DNA of 30,716 bases from JBQTJJ01 sp052387235 (GCA_052387235.1 JBQTJJ010000151.1:1-30716); one strand, 5' to 3'; numbered from the stretch's first letter, positions 15,320-25,124 are shown. Made by a program: numbers and translations. The notes: a model not told the origin generated them from the letters alone.

Positions 15320-15350
15320 TTGGCGCATCTGGCGGCTCCCTGTCCGGTTG

Positions 15351-17147
15351 GTGACGCGCCCACGGGCGCTGATCACCGTGGTGGCGGCGGCGACAACCCT
15401 CGTGGTGGTCGGCGCCATGGGCGCGGGGGCGCAGGTTTCCCTGCCCCCGCTGCTGCCCACCACGACCACCACCGCGCCGAACCCGGAGCCGCAGCCCACC
15501 CCGGCCACCACCACGGTGATCGACAAGCTGCTCAAGCCCGGTGCCCCGGCGCCGGCGCCGGGGCCGGCGCCGCCTGCCGGCGCGGCCAAGCCGGCCGGCG
15601 GGGGCCACCTGCCCGGCAACGCCGGGGGTGAGGGGGAGACGCCCCCACCCGACGCCGGGCCCTTCCCGTCCAACCTGGCGGCGATGATGAACTCGGTGCG
15701 GCGGACCGGGTCGAACCGCAGCTTCGCCCTGGTCGACGGGCTGAAGGCCCTCACCGACCTGGGCATGCCGATCGAGGAGGCCATGCGGGTGGGGATGGGG
15801 CGCTTCCCCGTCGCCGGCCGGGCCACCTACAGCCACGACTGGTGGTTCCCCCGGTTCGGCCCGGGCTGGCGCCTCCACCAGGGCACCGACGTCTTCGGCG
15901 AGCGCGGCACGCCGCTCCGCTCGCCCACCACGGGGAGTGTGCGCTTCGGCGACGGCGGCCTGGGCGGCATCTCGGTGTACATCACCCAGCCGGACGGCAC
16001 GTACTTCTACCTGGCCCACCTCGATCGCCGGGCCCCCGGCCTGAAGAGCGGCCAGACCGTCAACGTCGGGGACATCGTCGGCTACCTGGGGTCCTCCGGG
16101 AACGCGGCGGGCGGATCGCCCCACCTGCACTTCGAGGTCCACCCCGCCATCAAGATCATCACGGTGGGCAAGGGGAGGAAGCGCACCACCAAGGCGGTGG
16201 CGGCGCCGGTCCGTCCCGGCACCGTGCTGCCCGCCATCGACCCCAAGCCGCTGCTGGATCTCTACCTGGCCGAGGCCATGGCCCAGCTGCCCGCCATCGT
16301 GGCCAACTACCGGGCCGACCGGGCCGCGCAGGCGCCGGCGCCTGTCTCCGAGGCCGTACCCGTCGAGACGGCGGCCATCGCCGGGCGACACCTGGCCGTG
16401 GGCGGCCTCATCGCCGCCGACGCCCCCCTGGTCCGCACGCCGCTCCTGCTGCTCGCCTTCCTGCTCATGGTCATGGTGGGGGTGCTCATGCCGGTGCTGG
16501 CGCCCAAGCGGGCCCTGGCCGGCCCCTCGCCGCCGCCCCCGGCGGCCGCCGGCCGGCGCTTCGGGCGAGCACGGTCCAAGGCAGTGGAGGCGCCTGCCGG
16601 CGACGGGTCGGGGTCCGGCACCGGGAAGTCCCGGCGACCGGCCCACCGGAAATCGAAGACGGCCCCGGCCGGGGCCGCGCCGCCGGCCACCGCCGGCGGG
16701 CGAAGGCTCCGGCGCAAGGGGAAAGAGGGCGCTGCGCCCGTACCCGGCACCCCCCCGGCGGGCACCTCCGAGGTGCCGCTGCGCCCGTGGCAGGTCGCGG
16801 TGGCGAAGGCGGCGGCCGGCGCCACGGAGGCGGCCTCGACGGCCACGCGCAACGGCCACGGGATCGGCCACACGGCCACGCGCGACGGCCACGGGATCGG
16901 CCACACGGCCACGCGCGACGGCGACGGCCACACGGCCACGCGCAACGGCGACGGCGACGGCCACACGGCCACGCGCAACGGCCACGGGAACGGCAACGGC
17001 CACAGCAACGGCCACGGGTACGACCACACGGCCACGCGCAACGGCTCCGGCTCCGACGGCTCCGGCTCCGACGGCCACGGCTCCGCCGGGCGTGCCGACG
17101 CCAGCCCGCGGCGGAGCCGCAGCCCCCGCACGCCCGACCCCGTCTGA
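15351..17147 (+). CDS. M23-family (LytM-like) peptidase with His/Gly-rich repeat tail
   Basis: A zinc metallopeptidase-type protein expected to act on peptidoglycan outside the membrane. With GTG 15351 it has 598 residues. Residues 1-27 are a signal sequence or anchor (TRPRALITVVAAATTLVVVGAMGAGAQ), followed by a Pro/Thr/Ala linker. The M23 domain has His176-x3-Asp180 in HQGTDVFGERG and His258-Leu-His260 in PHLHFEVHP, the canonical HxxxD and HxH zinc ligands, so it looks catalytically competent. A second hydrophobic helix lies at about 364-385. The remaining 210 residues are basic and disordered, ending in six TATR(N/D)G repeats rich in His and Gly. The start is uncertain; GTG 15249 is an alternative. 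The gene is monocistronic, convergent with ccmI. Confidence 0.87.
   Translation: MTRPRALITVVAAATTLVVVGAMGAGAQVSLPPLLPTTTTTAPNPEPQPTPATTTVIDKLLKPGAPAPAPGPAPPAGAAKPAGGGHLPGNAGGEGETPPPDAGPFPSNLAAMMNSVRRTGSNRSFALVDGLKALTDLGMPIEEAMRVGMGRFPVAGRATYSHDWWFPRFGPGWRLHQGTDVFGERGTPLRSPTTGSVRFGDGGLGGISVYITQPDGTYFYLAHLDRRAPGLKSGQTVNVGDIVGYLGSSGNAAGGSPHLHFEVHPAIKIITVGKGRKRTTKAVAAPVRPGTVLPAIDPKPLLDLYLAEAMAQLPAIVANYRADRAAQAPAPVSEAVPVETAAIAGRHLAVGGLIAADAPLVRTPLLLLAFLLMVMVGVLMPVLAPKRALAGPSPPPPAAAGRRFGRARSKAVEAPAGDGSGSGTGKSRRPAHRKSKTAPAGAAPPATAGGRRLRRKGKEGAAPVPGTPPAGTSEVPLRPWQVAVAKAAAGATEAASTATRNGHGIGHTATRDGHGIGHTATRDGDGHTATRNGDGDGHTATRNGHGNGNGHSNGHGYDHTATRNGSGSDGSGSDGHGSAGRADASPRRSRSPRTPDPV
16840..17046 (+). repeat. 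Coding tandem repeat, TATR(N/D)GxG units
   Basis: Six copies of a unit built around ACGGCCACGCGC(A/G)ACGG, with variable GGCCACGG(G) spacers, encode HTATRNGHG-like repeats in the M23 protein tail. Spacing varies from about 24 to 63 bases in multiples of three, so the frame is kept. Confidence 0.85.
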
Positions 17148-17192
17148 CCGACCCTTGGTGCCGCAACCGGGCGCTCGTCCCGGCACATGCGG

Positions 17193-18098
17193 TCAGGGTG
17201 AGGGCGTCGCCGGGGCGGTGGCGCCGGCGTCGGCCAGGGCCCGGCCGAGGAGGTCCTCGACCACCGGGACCATCGCCCGGGGCGGGTCGTTGGCGAGGAA
17301 GGCCCGGAGCTCGGGGATGGCGGCGGCCGGGTCCTTGCGGTCCTGGTAGAGGATGAAGGCCTTGAAGAAGTGGGCGTCGGGGTAGGTGGGGTCGGCGGCC
17401 ACGGCCCGCTCGATGAACTCGAGGCCCTTGTCCACCAGCCCGGTGTTGCCCGAGGCCCGGCCGGCCAGGCGGAGGAGCCATCCCCGGTAGGCCAGCGCCT
17501 CCGGCTGCTCGGGGTCCAGCCGGAGGACGCCGTCGTACAGCTTGATGGCGTCGAGGGACCTGCCCTCGCCGATCAGGTCGCGGGCCCGGGCCAGGTCGCG
17601 GGCGATGCCGTCGGACGGACCGGTGGCGGCAATGGAGCCGGTGGCCGGGTCGCCGGGCATGCGCTCGCCGGCGGTGCGGGCGACCAGGGCGCCGGCGGCC
17701 ACGGCGAACGCCACCAGCGCGCCGAGCACCAGGGCCGGGCGCCACCGGCTCCGGCGGGGACCGGCGCCGGCCTCCACCCCGTACCCCTCGGGACGGACCA
17801 CGGCGCCGGCGGGCGGTGCGCCGTCGGCGGCGGGCGTGGCGGGGCCGGGCGGTGCACCGTCGGCGGCGGGCGTGGCGCCCCCGGGCGGTGCGCCGGCGGC
17901 GGGCGTGGCGCCGGCGTCCAGGGCGGCCCGGCCCTGGGCAAGGGCGCGGAGGGTGGCGGCGGCGCGGGCGGTGTAGTCGTCCCTCAGGGCGAGGTAGTCG
18001 GCCTCCTCGATGTCGCCGGCGGCCCGCTCCTCCTCGAGGTCGTCGAGGGAGCGCAGGAGGTGGTCCCGGTCCTCCTCCAGGCCGCGCAGGTCCTTCAT
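17193..18098 (-). CDS. ccmI: CcmI-like TPR protein of cytochrome c maturation
   Basis: A 301-residue membrane-anchored TPR protein at the end of the ccm operon. CcmI-type proteins chaperone apocytochrome c for haem ligation. Residues 1-55 are a charged coiled-coil segment (DLRGLEEDRDHLLRSLDDLE, then EEADYLALRDDYTARAAATL), as in CcmI/CycH N-termini. A Pro/Ala/Gly linker with internal repeats covers about 63-100, one membrane helix about 118-138 (PALVLGALVAFAVAAGALVA), and TPR-like helices 175-290 (AIKLYDGVLRLDPEQPEALAYRGWLL and AVAADPTYPDAHFFKAF). The ATG overlaps the ccmH stop by four bases (ATGA). Classical CcmI has two N-terminal membrane helices, so the topology differs and the gene name rests partly on context. 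Confidence 0.78.
   Translation of the reverse strand: MKDLRGLEEDRDHLLRSLDDLEEERAAGDIEEADYLALRDDYTARAAATLRALAQGRAALDAGATPAAGAPPGGATPAADGAPPGPATPAADGAPPAGAVVRPEGYGVEAGAGPRRSRWRPALVLGALVAFAVAAGALVARTAGERMPGDPATGSIAATGPSDGIARDLARARDLIGEGRSLDAIKLYDGVLRLDPEQPEALAYRGWLLRLAGRASGNTGLVDKGLEFIERAVAADPTYPDAHFFKAFILYQDRKDPAAAIPELRAFLANDPPRAMVPVVEDLLGRALADAGATAPATPSP
17813..17910 (-). repeat. In-frame repeat in the ccmI linker
   Basis: Three imperfect copies of a GC-rich unit of about 33-36 bases encode TPAADGAPPG-like segments in the Pro/Ala linker. Confidence 0.6.
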
Positions 18099-18574
18099 GC
18101 CCGCCGGGCCCGCTCGACCAGCAGCCGGTCCTCGTCGGTGGCCACCAGGTGCGGCACGGACCGCCGGCGCCGCAGCGCCAGCACCAGGCCGCCGGCCCCG
18201 CCCACCACCGCCACGACGGGCAGGGCCCACACCAGGGCGGCCACGCCGGTCCCGGCGGGCGTGAGGAGGATGTCGCGGCCGTAGCGGCTCACCAGGAACC
18301 CGCGGATCTGGTCGTCGGTCTCCCCCGCGTCCACCCGCCGGCGGATCTCCTGGCGGATGGCGACTGAGGCCGGGGTCTCCGACTCGGCCGCCGACAGCCC
18401 CTCGCACGTGGGGCAGCGCACCTCGGAGGACAGGCGGGCCGTCCGGGAGGCGGCCGTGGGCGGGCCGTCGCCGGCGCCGGCACCCACGAACAGGGCGATG
18501 CCGAGCACGGGGACCAGGAGCAGGTAGGTCAGCCAACGTGCCGGGCCGCGGCCACCGGCGCGCGCCGCCCTCAC
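18095..18574 (-). CDS. ccmH: CcmH-type thiol oxidoreductase of cytochrome c maturation
   Basis: A 159-residue membrane-anchored protein that reduces the CXXCH cysteines of apocytochrome c. Residues about 13-33 are an N-terminal membrane helix (WLTYLLLVPVLGIALFVGAG). The active-site motif is Cys54-Pro-Thr-Cys57 in EVRCPTCEGLSAAES, matching the CcmH LRCxxCQ-like motif. IRQEIRRRVDAGETDDQIRGFLVSRYGRDIL is the conserved three-helix region, and a second membrane helix lies near residues 115-138, followed by a basic tail. The GTG start overlaps the ccmG stop by four bases (GTGA); the end overlaps ccmI by four (ATGA). Confidence 0.93.
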   Translation of the reverse strand: MRAARAGGRGPARWLTYLLLVPVLGIALFVGAGAGDGPPTAASRTARLSSEVRCPTCEGLSAAESETPASVAIRQEIRRRVDAGETDDQIRGFLVSRYGRDILLTPAGTGVAALVWALPVVAVVGGAGGLVLALRRRRSVPHLVATDEDRLLVERARRA

Positions 18575-19166
18575 GGGGCGGCCCCGGCCTGGCGCAGCAG
18601 GCGGTCGAGGCCGTCGGCCGTCACGCCACCCACCAGGCGGGTGCGCACCACGCCGTCCGGGCCGACGAGGAACGACTCGGGGACGCCCCGCACGCCGAAG
18701 TCGACCTTGGCGCCGCTGTCGTCCACCACCGGCCAGGCGCCGCCCCTCTCCTCGAAGAACGAGGCCACGTCGTCGGGCTGGTCCTCGTAGACCACCGACA
18801 CCACCACGACCTCGGCCGGGTCGTGGCGGGCCGAGAACCGCACCAGCTCGGGGTGCTCCTTCACGCACGGGATGCACCAGGTGGCGAAGAAGTTGACCAC
18901 CACCCACCGTCCCCGCAGGTCCGACAGCCGCACGGTGGAGCCGTCCAGCGCCGGCCCCTCCACCTCCGGCGCTGCCTGGCCCACGATGGGGCTGGGCGCC
19001 ACCACGTCACCCGCCGGCGGGCGGGTGGCCAGCACGCCCACGAAGACGGCCACCACCAGGCCGACGGAGAGGGCGGCCCAGCGGGCCGTGCGGCGGGGGC
19101 GGGAGGGCCCGTCGCCGGGCGCCGGCGGGACGGCCGGCGGGGCGGCGGACGTGGCGGGGGCGGCGC

Positions 19167-19170
<4 letters not shown>
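18571..19170 (-). CDS. ccmG: CcmG/ResA-type thiol-disulfide reductase
   Basis: A 199-residue thioredoxin-fold protein anchored by one helix at about residues 31-49. It supplies reductant to the CcmH/apocytochrome c pathway outside the cytoplasmic membrane. The redox motif is Cys99-Ile-Pro-Cys102 in VVNFFATWCIPCVKEHPEL, and the cis-proline loop is VRGVPESFLVGPDG. The acidic residues typical of ResA/CcmG are compatible (ALDGSTVRLSDLRG at 75-88). The GTG start overlaps the ccmF stop by four bases. The N-terminal 30 residues are Ala/Pro-rich. Confidence 0.92.
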
Positions 19171-21199
<2,029 letters not shown>

Positions 21200-21203
<4 letters not shown>

Positions 21204-21655
21204 TCGGGGTCCGGGTACTCCTCCACCCGCTCGGGGTTCTCGGCCCGGTACTCGCTCGTGTGCTTCACCAGGATGCGGTCGCTCACGAACTCGGCGCCCT
21301 GGAAGTGGCCCTCGAGGACGACGGGGATGTCGGGCTGGAACAGCTCGGGCACGTCACCCTGGTGGACGACGTCGACGGTGGCGCCCTGCTGGCCCCGGAC
21401 GGTGAAGTCCACCTCCCGGGTCCCGTCCCGCACGCTGCCCGGCACCACCAGGCCCTCGAGGCGGAAGCGCCGGTCGCCCAGCGAGTCCCGCTCCGCCACC
21501 GCCTCGTCGGCGGTCTTGAAGTACACGGTGGCGTCGCCCACGGCCCGGAACAGCAGGAAGGCCAGGGCGGCGGCGATGACCAGGCCGGCGATCCAGCGCC
21601 GGCGCCGGCCGAGAGGGGCGCGGGGCCGAGGGACCGGCGGCGCGGTGGCCGTCAC
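21200..21655 (-). CDS. ccmE: Haem chaperone CcmE
   Basis: A 151-residue periplasmic-side haem chaperone with one N-terminal membrane anchor (residues 21-38, WIAGLVIAAALAFLLFRA) and an OB-fold beta barrel. The covalent haem-binding histidine is His132 and the axial tyrosine Tyr136 in LVKHTSEY, matching the classical HxxxY motif; it is not the CxxxY variant of some lineages. The conserved RRFRLEGLVVPGSV is at residues 62-75. The GTG start overlaps the ccmD-like stop by four bases and the end overlaps ccmF by four. Confidence 0.94.
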
Positions 21656-21828
21656 CCGCCCTCACCGGGGCGGCCCGGCTGTCCATCTCCCAGTAGTGGG
21701 CCACCCCCTGACCCTGTTGTGGGAAGTGAACGGGAGAGCGAGCGGCCCCGGCGCAGGACGCGCAGGGCGTAGAGGCCGAGCGTGCCCAGCGTGATGCCGT
21801 AGCCGGCCAGCACGTAGCCGTCGCTCAC
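21652..21828 (-). CDS. ccmD: CcmD-like small membrane protein
   Basis: A 58-residue protein in exactly the ccmD position between ccmC and ccmE. Residues 5-24 (YVLAGYGITLGTLGLYALRV) form a single membrane helix followed by RRGRSL, the short basic stretch typical of CcmD, which helps release holo-CcmE from CcmABC. The rest is a Gly/Ser/Pro tail. The GTG start overlaps the ccmC stop (GTGA) and its own stop overlaps ccmE (GTGA). Sequence conservation in CcmD is low, so identification rests on position, size and topology. Confidence 0.82.
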   Translation of the reverse strand: MSDGYVLAGYGITLGTLGLYALRVLRRGRSLSRSLPTTGSGGGPLLGDGQPGRPGEGG

Positions 21829-22583
21829 GGCGCCACCCCCACCACGTCGGCGGCGGCCTCGGCCCGCCGCTCGGCCAGGGCCAGGTCGAGACCCTCGGAC
21901 TCGAGCCGCTCCTCCAGCGCCTCCACCCGGGTGCGGTGGACCACCAGCCAGCCGTAGAGCAGGGTCATGGCCGCGAAGCCGAGCAGCATGACGGAGACGT
22001 AGGACCCGTCCAGGTCGGACTGGGGCGTGAGCTGGGCCAGGGAGCGGCCCTGGTGCAGCGTGCGCCACCAGTCCACCGAGAAGTGGACGATGGGCACGTC
22101 GGCCACCGCCACCAGCGCGGCGACGGCGCAGCGCCGGGCCCGGGCCTCGGGATCGGCGGCCACCCGCCGCAGGGCCAGGTAGCCGAGGAAGAGGGCCAGG
22201 AGCAGGGCGGTGCTGGTGAGGCGGGCGTCCCATGTCCACCACACGCCCCAGGTGGGCCGGCCCCAGATCGAGCCCGTGACCAGGGTGAGGGCGCAGAAGA
22301 CCACGCCGATCTCGGCCGACGCCGCCGCCAGCCGGTCCCACTTCGGGGCCCGGGTGCGCCGCCACAGCCACAGCACGCTGGCCACGGCCGTCACCCCGAA
22401 GGCCAGGTAGGCGGCCCAGGCCAGGGGCGGGTGGATGGCGATGAGGCGGGCGTAGGTGCCCTGCTCCCGGGTGGGCGGCAGGCGCAGCCCGAGGACGGCG
22501 GTGGTGGCCAGGGACCCGAAGGCGGCCGCCCCCAGCAGGGCCGTGGCCGCGCTCTTGGTGGACGGGGCGGGTGCTGCGGTCAC
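21825..22583 (-). CDS. ccmC: Haem exporter component CcmC
   Basis: A 252-residue membrane protein with about six helices that presents haem to CcmE. The tryptophan-rich signature is intact (GRPTWGVWWTWDARLTS, matching WGxxWxWD). Conserved histidines flank it, one in IAIHPPLAWAAYLAFG and one in VPIVHFSVDWWRTLHQG. GTG 22583 overlaps the ccmB stop by four bases (GTGA). A C-terminal charged helix (RVEALEERLESEGLDLALAE) of about 40 residues extends beyond the core and may be coiled coil. Confidence 0.94.
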   Translation of the reverse strand: MTAAPAPSTKSAATALLGAAAFGSLATTAVLGLRLPPTREQGTYARLIAIHPPLAWAAYLAFGVTAVASVLWLWRRTRAPKWDRLAAASAEIGVVFCALTLVTGSIWGRPTWGVWWTWDARLTSTALLLALFLGYLALRRVAADPEARARRCAVAALVAVADVPIVHFSVDWWRTLHQGRSLAQLTPQSDLDGSYVSVMLLGFAAMTLLYGWLVVHRTRVEALEERLESEGLDLALAERRAEAAADVVGVAP

Positions 22584-23248
22584 GATTCCTCCAGGAGGGC
22601 GCCGAAGGCGAGGACGCCCAGCGTCACGTACACGGTGGCGAACACGGCCAGCAGCTGGGCCCATCGCCAGCCGTCGTCCACCGAGATGCCCATGCCCACC
22701 TCCCAGGCGCGGGTGGCGCCGAGCAGGACGGGCGCCACCACGGGGAGCAGGAGCAGCGGCAGGAGCGTCTCGCGGACCCGCAGGCCGGCGGCCAGGGCGC
22801 CGTAGACGGTGCCGGCCGCGGCCAGCCCCACGGTGGCGGCGGCGCAGGTGGCGAGGAGCAGGGCGGCCCCGCCCAGGTGGGCGTCGTAGAGGACCACCAC
22901 GCCGGCGGCCAGGACGACCTGGAGCAGGACCAGCTGGGCCGCCACCGCCGCCGCCTTGCCCAGGAAGATCCCGGCCGGGTCGAGGCCGGACAGGCGCAGG
23001 CCGTCGCCGGCGCCGTCCGACGCCTCCACCGCGAAGCTGCGCTGGACGGCGAGGAGCGACGACAGCAGCACCGCCACCCAGAACAGCCCGGCCGAGGCCC
23101 GGGTGAGCACGCCCCGGTCGGGGTCCAGGGCGAAGCCGAACAGGACCAGGATCACGACCGCGAACGGGGCCACCTGGTTGGTGGCCACGCGCGAGCGGGC
23201 CTCGATGCGCAGGTCCTTGCCCGCCACCAGCAGGGCGTCACGCCACAT
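22580..23248 (-). CDS. ccmB: Haem exporter ABC permease CcmB
   Basis: A 222-residue permease with six predicted helices, the usual length for CcmB. It begins WRDALLVAGKDLRIEARSR, the typical CcmB opening (KDLxxExR), and contains RSFAVEASDGAGDGLRLSG near residue 70, the conserved cytoplasmic loop (family pattern ERxxGxLexLllS-like). ATG 23248 overlaps the ccmA end by 11 bases, the only longer overlap in this operon. With CcmA it forms the ATPase complex that releases holo-CcmE. Confidence 0.92.
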   Translation of the reverse strand: MWRDALLVAGKDLRIEARSRVATNQVAPFAVVILVLFGFALDPDRGVLTRASAGLFWVAVLLSSLLAVQRSFAVEASDGAGDGLRLSGLDPAGIFLGKAAAVAAQLVLLQVVLAAGVVVLYDAHLGGAALLLATCAAATVGLAAAGTVYGALAAGLRVRETLLPLLLLPVVAPVLLGATRAWEVGMGISVDDGWRWAQLLAVFATVYVTLGVLAFGALLEES

Positions 23249-23921
23249 GCACGGGCTCCCGGGGGCCGGCGGCGGGAGCGCCGGCCTCCACCACGCGGCC
23301 GCCGGCCAGGACCACGCTGCGCCCGGCCAGGGCGTCGGCCCGGTCGGCCTCGTGGGACGCCAGCACGACGGTGGCGCCGGCCGCCACCGCCTCGCGCACC
23401 AGGTCGTCGAGCAGGTCGCGGCCGCCGGCGTCGAGGCCGGCGTGGGGCTCGTCGAGGAGCCACAGGTCCGGCGCCCGGGCCACCAGGGCCGCCAGGGCGA
23501 CCCGCCGGCGCTGGCCCGCCGACAGCCGGCCCACCGACGTCGTGCGCAGGCGGCCCTCCACTCCGAGACGGGACAGGGCGTCGCCCGCCTCGGCCCGGTC
23601 GCGACCGGCGGCCCGCACCGCGAAGCGCACGTTGTCCTCGGCCGTGAGGTCGTCGTAGAGGGCGCCGGTGTGGCCGAGGAGCCCGACCCTGCGCCGCAGC
23701 GTGCGCCGGTCGCGCCGGAGGTCGTGGCCCAGCACCTCGGCCTCGCCCGACACCACCTGGACGAGCCCGGCGCAGGCGCGCAGGAGGCTGGTCTTGCCGG
23801 CGCCGTTGGCGCCCCGGAGCAGCACGATCTCCCCCGCCTCGACCTCGAGGTCCACGCCGGCGAGAGCAGGGAAACGGCCGAGCAGGGCGACGGCGGAACG
23901 GAAGCGGACAACGGGGGCCAT
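23238..23921 (-). CDS. ccmA: Haem exporter ABC ATPase CcmA
   Basis: A 227-residue ABC ATPase, first gene of the ccm operon. Walker A is GANGAGKTSLL (residues about 36-46), the signature is LSAGQRRRVALAALVAR and Walker B is LWLLDEPHAGLD. CcmA hydrolyses ATP with CcmB to release haem-loaded CcmE from CcmC and CcmD. The ATG at 23921 is chosen because it sits about seven bases after the transcript start implied by a TTGGAA-N19-TAGCAT promoter; the frame upstream of it has no coding character. It is divergent from the sortase gene, 101 bases apart. Confidence 0.93.
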   Translation of the reverse strand: MAPVVRFRSAVALLGRFPALAGVDLEVEAGEIVLLRGANGAGKTSLLRACAGLVQVVSGEAEVLGHDLRRDRRTLRRRVGLLGHTGALYDDLTAEDNVRFAVRAAGRDRAEAGDALSRLGVEGRLRTTSVGRLSAGQRRRVALAALVARAPDLWLLDEPHAGLDAGGRDLLDDLVREAVAAGATVVLASHEADRADALAGRSVVLAGGRVVEAGAPAAGPREPVHVA

Positions 23922-23934
23922 GGCGGCAGGCCCA

Positions 23935-23965
23935 ATGCTACGGGGGTCCGGCCCGCTTCTTCCAA
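23935..23965 (-). promoter_or_regulatory. Promoter of the ccm operon
   Basis: On the minus strand TTGGAA (23965-23960) and TAGCAT (23940-23935) are separated by 19 bases, a plausible sigma-70 promoter. It would give a transcript with a leader of only about seven bases before ccmA. Confidence 0.5.
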
Positions 23966-23969
23966 GCGG
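23953..23969. promoter_or_regulatory. Possible operator over the ccm -35 element
   Basis: CCGCTT and AAGCGG form a perfect 6-bp inverted repeat with five bases between them. It covers the -35 of the ccm promoter and lies upstream of the sortase promoter, so a bound dimer could affect either. Confidence 0.35.
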
Positions 23970-24010
23970 CGGCGCCGGCCGGGTGCGCGCCGACCGTCCC
24001 AGGCGTCCCG

Positions 24011-24016
24011 TACCGT
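24011..24016 (+). promoter_or_regulatory. Probable -10 element, leaderless promoter of the sortase gene
   Basis: TACCGT fits TANNNT and ends six bases before the GTG at 24023. Confidence 0.5.
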
Positions 24017-24022
24017 GGCTCC

Positions 24023-25066
24023 GTGGACATCCGCCGGGGCGTCGCGGCACTGGGCCGGACCATGATCTCGGCCGGTGTCCTGATCCTGCTCTTCGTGGCC
24101 TACCAGCTCTGGGGCACGGGCCTGGCCGAGGCCCGGGCCCAGCGCCAGCTCAACAAGGAGTTCGAGGCCCTCCTGGCCGGGCCGGCGTCCACCACCACCA
24201 CCACCACCGCCCCTCCCGTCACCACCGCGCCGGCCGGGCCGGACTCCACGGTCGCCGCCACGACCACCACGACGACCCAGGCCCCGCTCTCCCAGGGGGC
24301 GGCGCCCCCGCCGGCGGGCGACGCCGTCGCCATCATCAAGATCCCGAAGATCGGGGTGCAGAAGGCGGTGGTGCAGGGGGTGACCCTGGGGCTGCTGAAA
24401 CGAGGCCCGGGCCACTATCCCGACACGCCGATGCCGGGCCAGCCCGGCAACGCCGCCATCGCCGGCCACCGCACCACCTACGGGGCGCCGTTCGGCCGCC
24501 TGGACGACCTCGAGCCCGGCGACCCCATCCTCGTGACCACCCGGCAGGGAAGGTTCCGCTACGAGGTGATCCGCTCGCAGGTCGTCTCCCCCGACGAGAC
24601 GAGCGTCCTGCGCCAGGGCGACGAGAACCTCCTCACCCTCACCACCTGCCATCCCCGCTTCAGCGCGTCCCGCCGCCTGATCGTGGTGGCCAGGCTCACG
24701 GGCGAGGCGGCGGAGCTGCCCGAGCCCGTCACCACGACCACCACCACCCCGCCCACCACCGCGCCGGCGCCGGCCGCCACCGCGCCCACCGTCCCCACCA
24801 CCGTGGCGCCCACCACGACCACCACCGAGCCGGCCTCCCTGCTCGACCTGGAGGAAGGGGGCGAGGACGGACTGTCGGGCCGCAGCGCCGCCAACGGCCC
24901 CGCCATCGCCTGGGGCTTGGCCGCCGCGCTGGTCTGGCTGCTCACCTGGCTGGCCGGGAAGCGGTGGCGGCGCTGGCCCGCCTACCTCGTCGGGACGCCG
25001 GTGTTCCTGGTGGTGCTGTTCGTGTTCTTCGAGAACTTCAGCCGCCTGCTGCCGTCCAACTACTGA
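24023..25066 (+). CDS. Class E-type sortase with Thr-rich linkers and C-terminal membrane helices
   Basis: A cysteine transpeptidase expected to attach surface proteins to the cell wall or to one another. The 347-residue protein has an N-terminal membrane helix (residues 13-30), a Thr/Pro linker (57-90), then a sortase domain of about 100-225. The catalytic triad is visible: His149 in AIAGHRTTYGAPF, Cys209 in LTLTTCHPRFSASRRLIV and Arg217. TLTTC is the usual actinobacterial class E motif. A second Thr/Pro stretch (230-278) is followed by two hydrophobic segments (about 295-312 and 322-340). The C-terminal helices are not part of the minimal sortase and suggest an unusual topology. Start GTG 24023 fits a leaderless promoter. 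A candidate substrate is encoded convergently next door. Confidence 0.9.
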   Translation: MDIRRGVAALGRTMISAGVLILLFVAYQLWGTGLAEARAQRQLNKEFEALLAGPASTTTTTTAPPVTTAPAGPDSTVAATTTTTTQAPLSQGAAPPPAGDAVAIIKIPKIGVQKAVVQGVTLGLLKRGPGHYPDTPMPGQPGNAAIAGHRTTYGAPFGRLDDLEPGDPILVTTRQGRFRYEVIRSQVVSPDETSVLRQGDENLLTLTTCHPRFSASRRLIVVARLTGEAAELPEPVTTTTTTPPTTAPAPAATAPTVPTTVAPTTTTTEPASLLDLEEGGEDGLSGRSAANGPAIAWGLAAALVWLLTWLAGKRWRRWPAYLVGTPVFLVVLFVFFENFSRLLPSNY

Positions 25067-25088
25067 CGGACCCGCCCCCCCCAGCCGG

Positions 25089-25124
25089 GCGTCGACGCGA
25101 CGAATCAGGCGTACACGCGACGAA
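25089..25124. repeat. 16-base direct repeat
   Basis: GCGTCGACGCGACGAA and GCGTACACGCGACGAA (14 of 16 identical) start 20 bases apart just before the terminator stem. The second copy runs into the stem. Confidence 0.6.

Larger units (their letters stand above)
15012..15350 (+). promoter_or_regulatory. Leader region upstream of the M23 peptidase gene
   Basis: About 340 bases after the desulfurase stop. The frame of the peptidase is open through it, but composition is not protein-like until about 15300. It contains a hairpin at 15041-15057, a two-part hairpin at 15248-15287 and a TATCCT hexamer at 15314-15319. An untranslated or regulatory leader is likely; I could not match a known riboswitch. 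Confidence 0.5.

Noticed and set aside
15012..15350. c-di-AMP (ydaO-type) riboswitch before the M23 peptidase gene
   Set aside because: GGGACGGAACCCA loosely recalls one core segment, but the GGGGTGAAT and CCGAACCCG-CAGCTAACC segments are missing.
16840..17046. CRISPR-like regular repeats
   Set aside because: Repeats are short, variably spaced in multiples of three and lie in frame inside the M23 gene; there are no unique spacers or cas genes.
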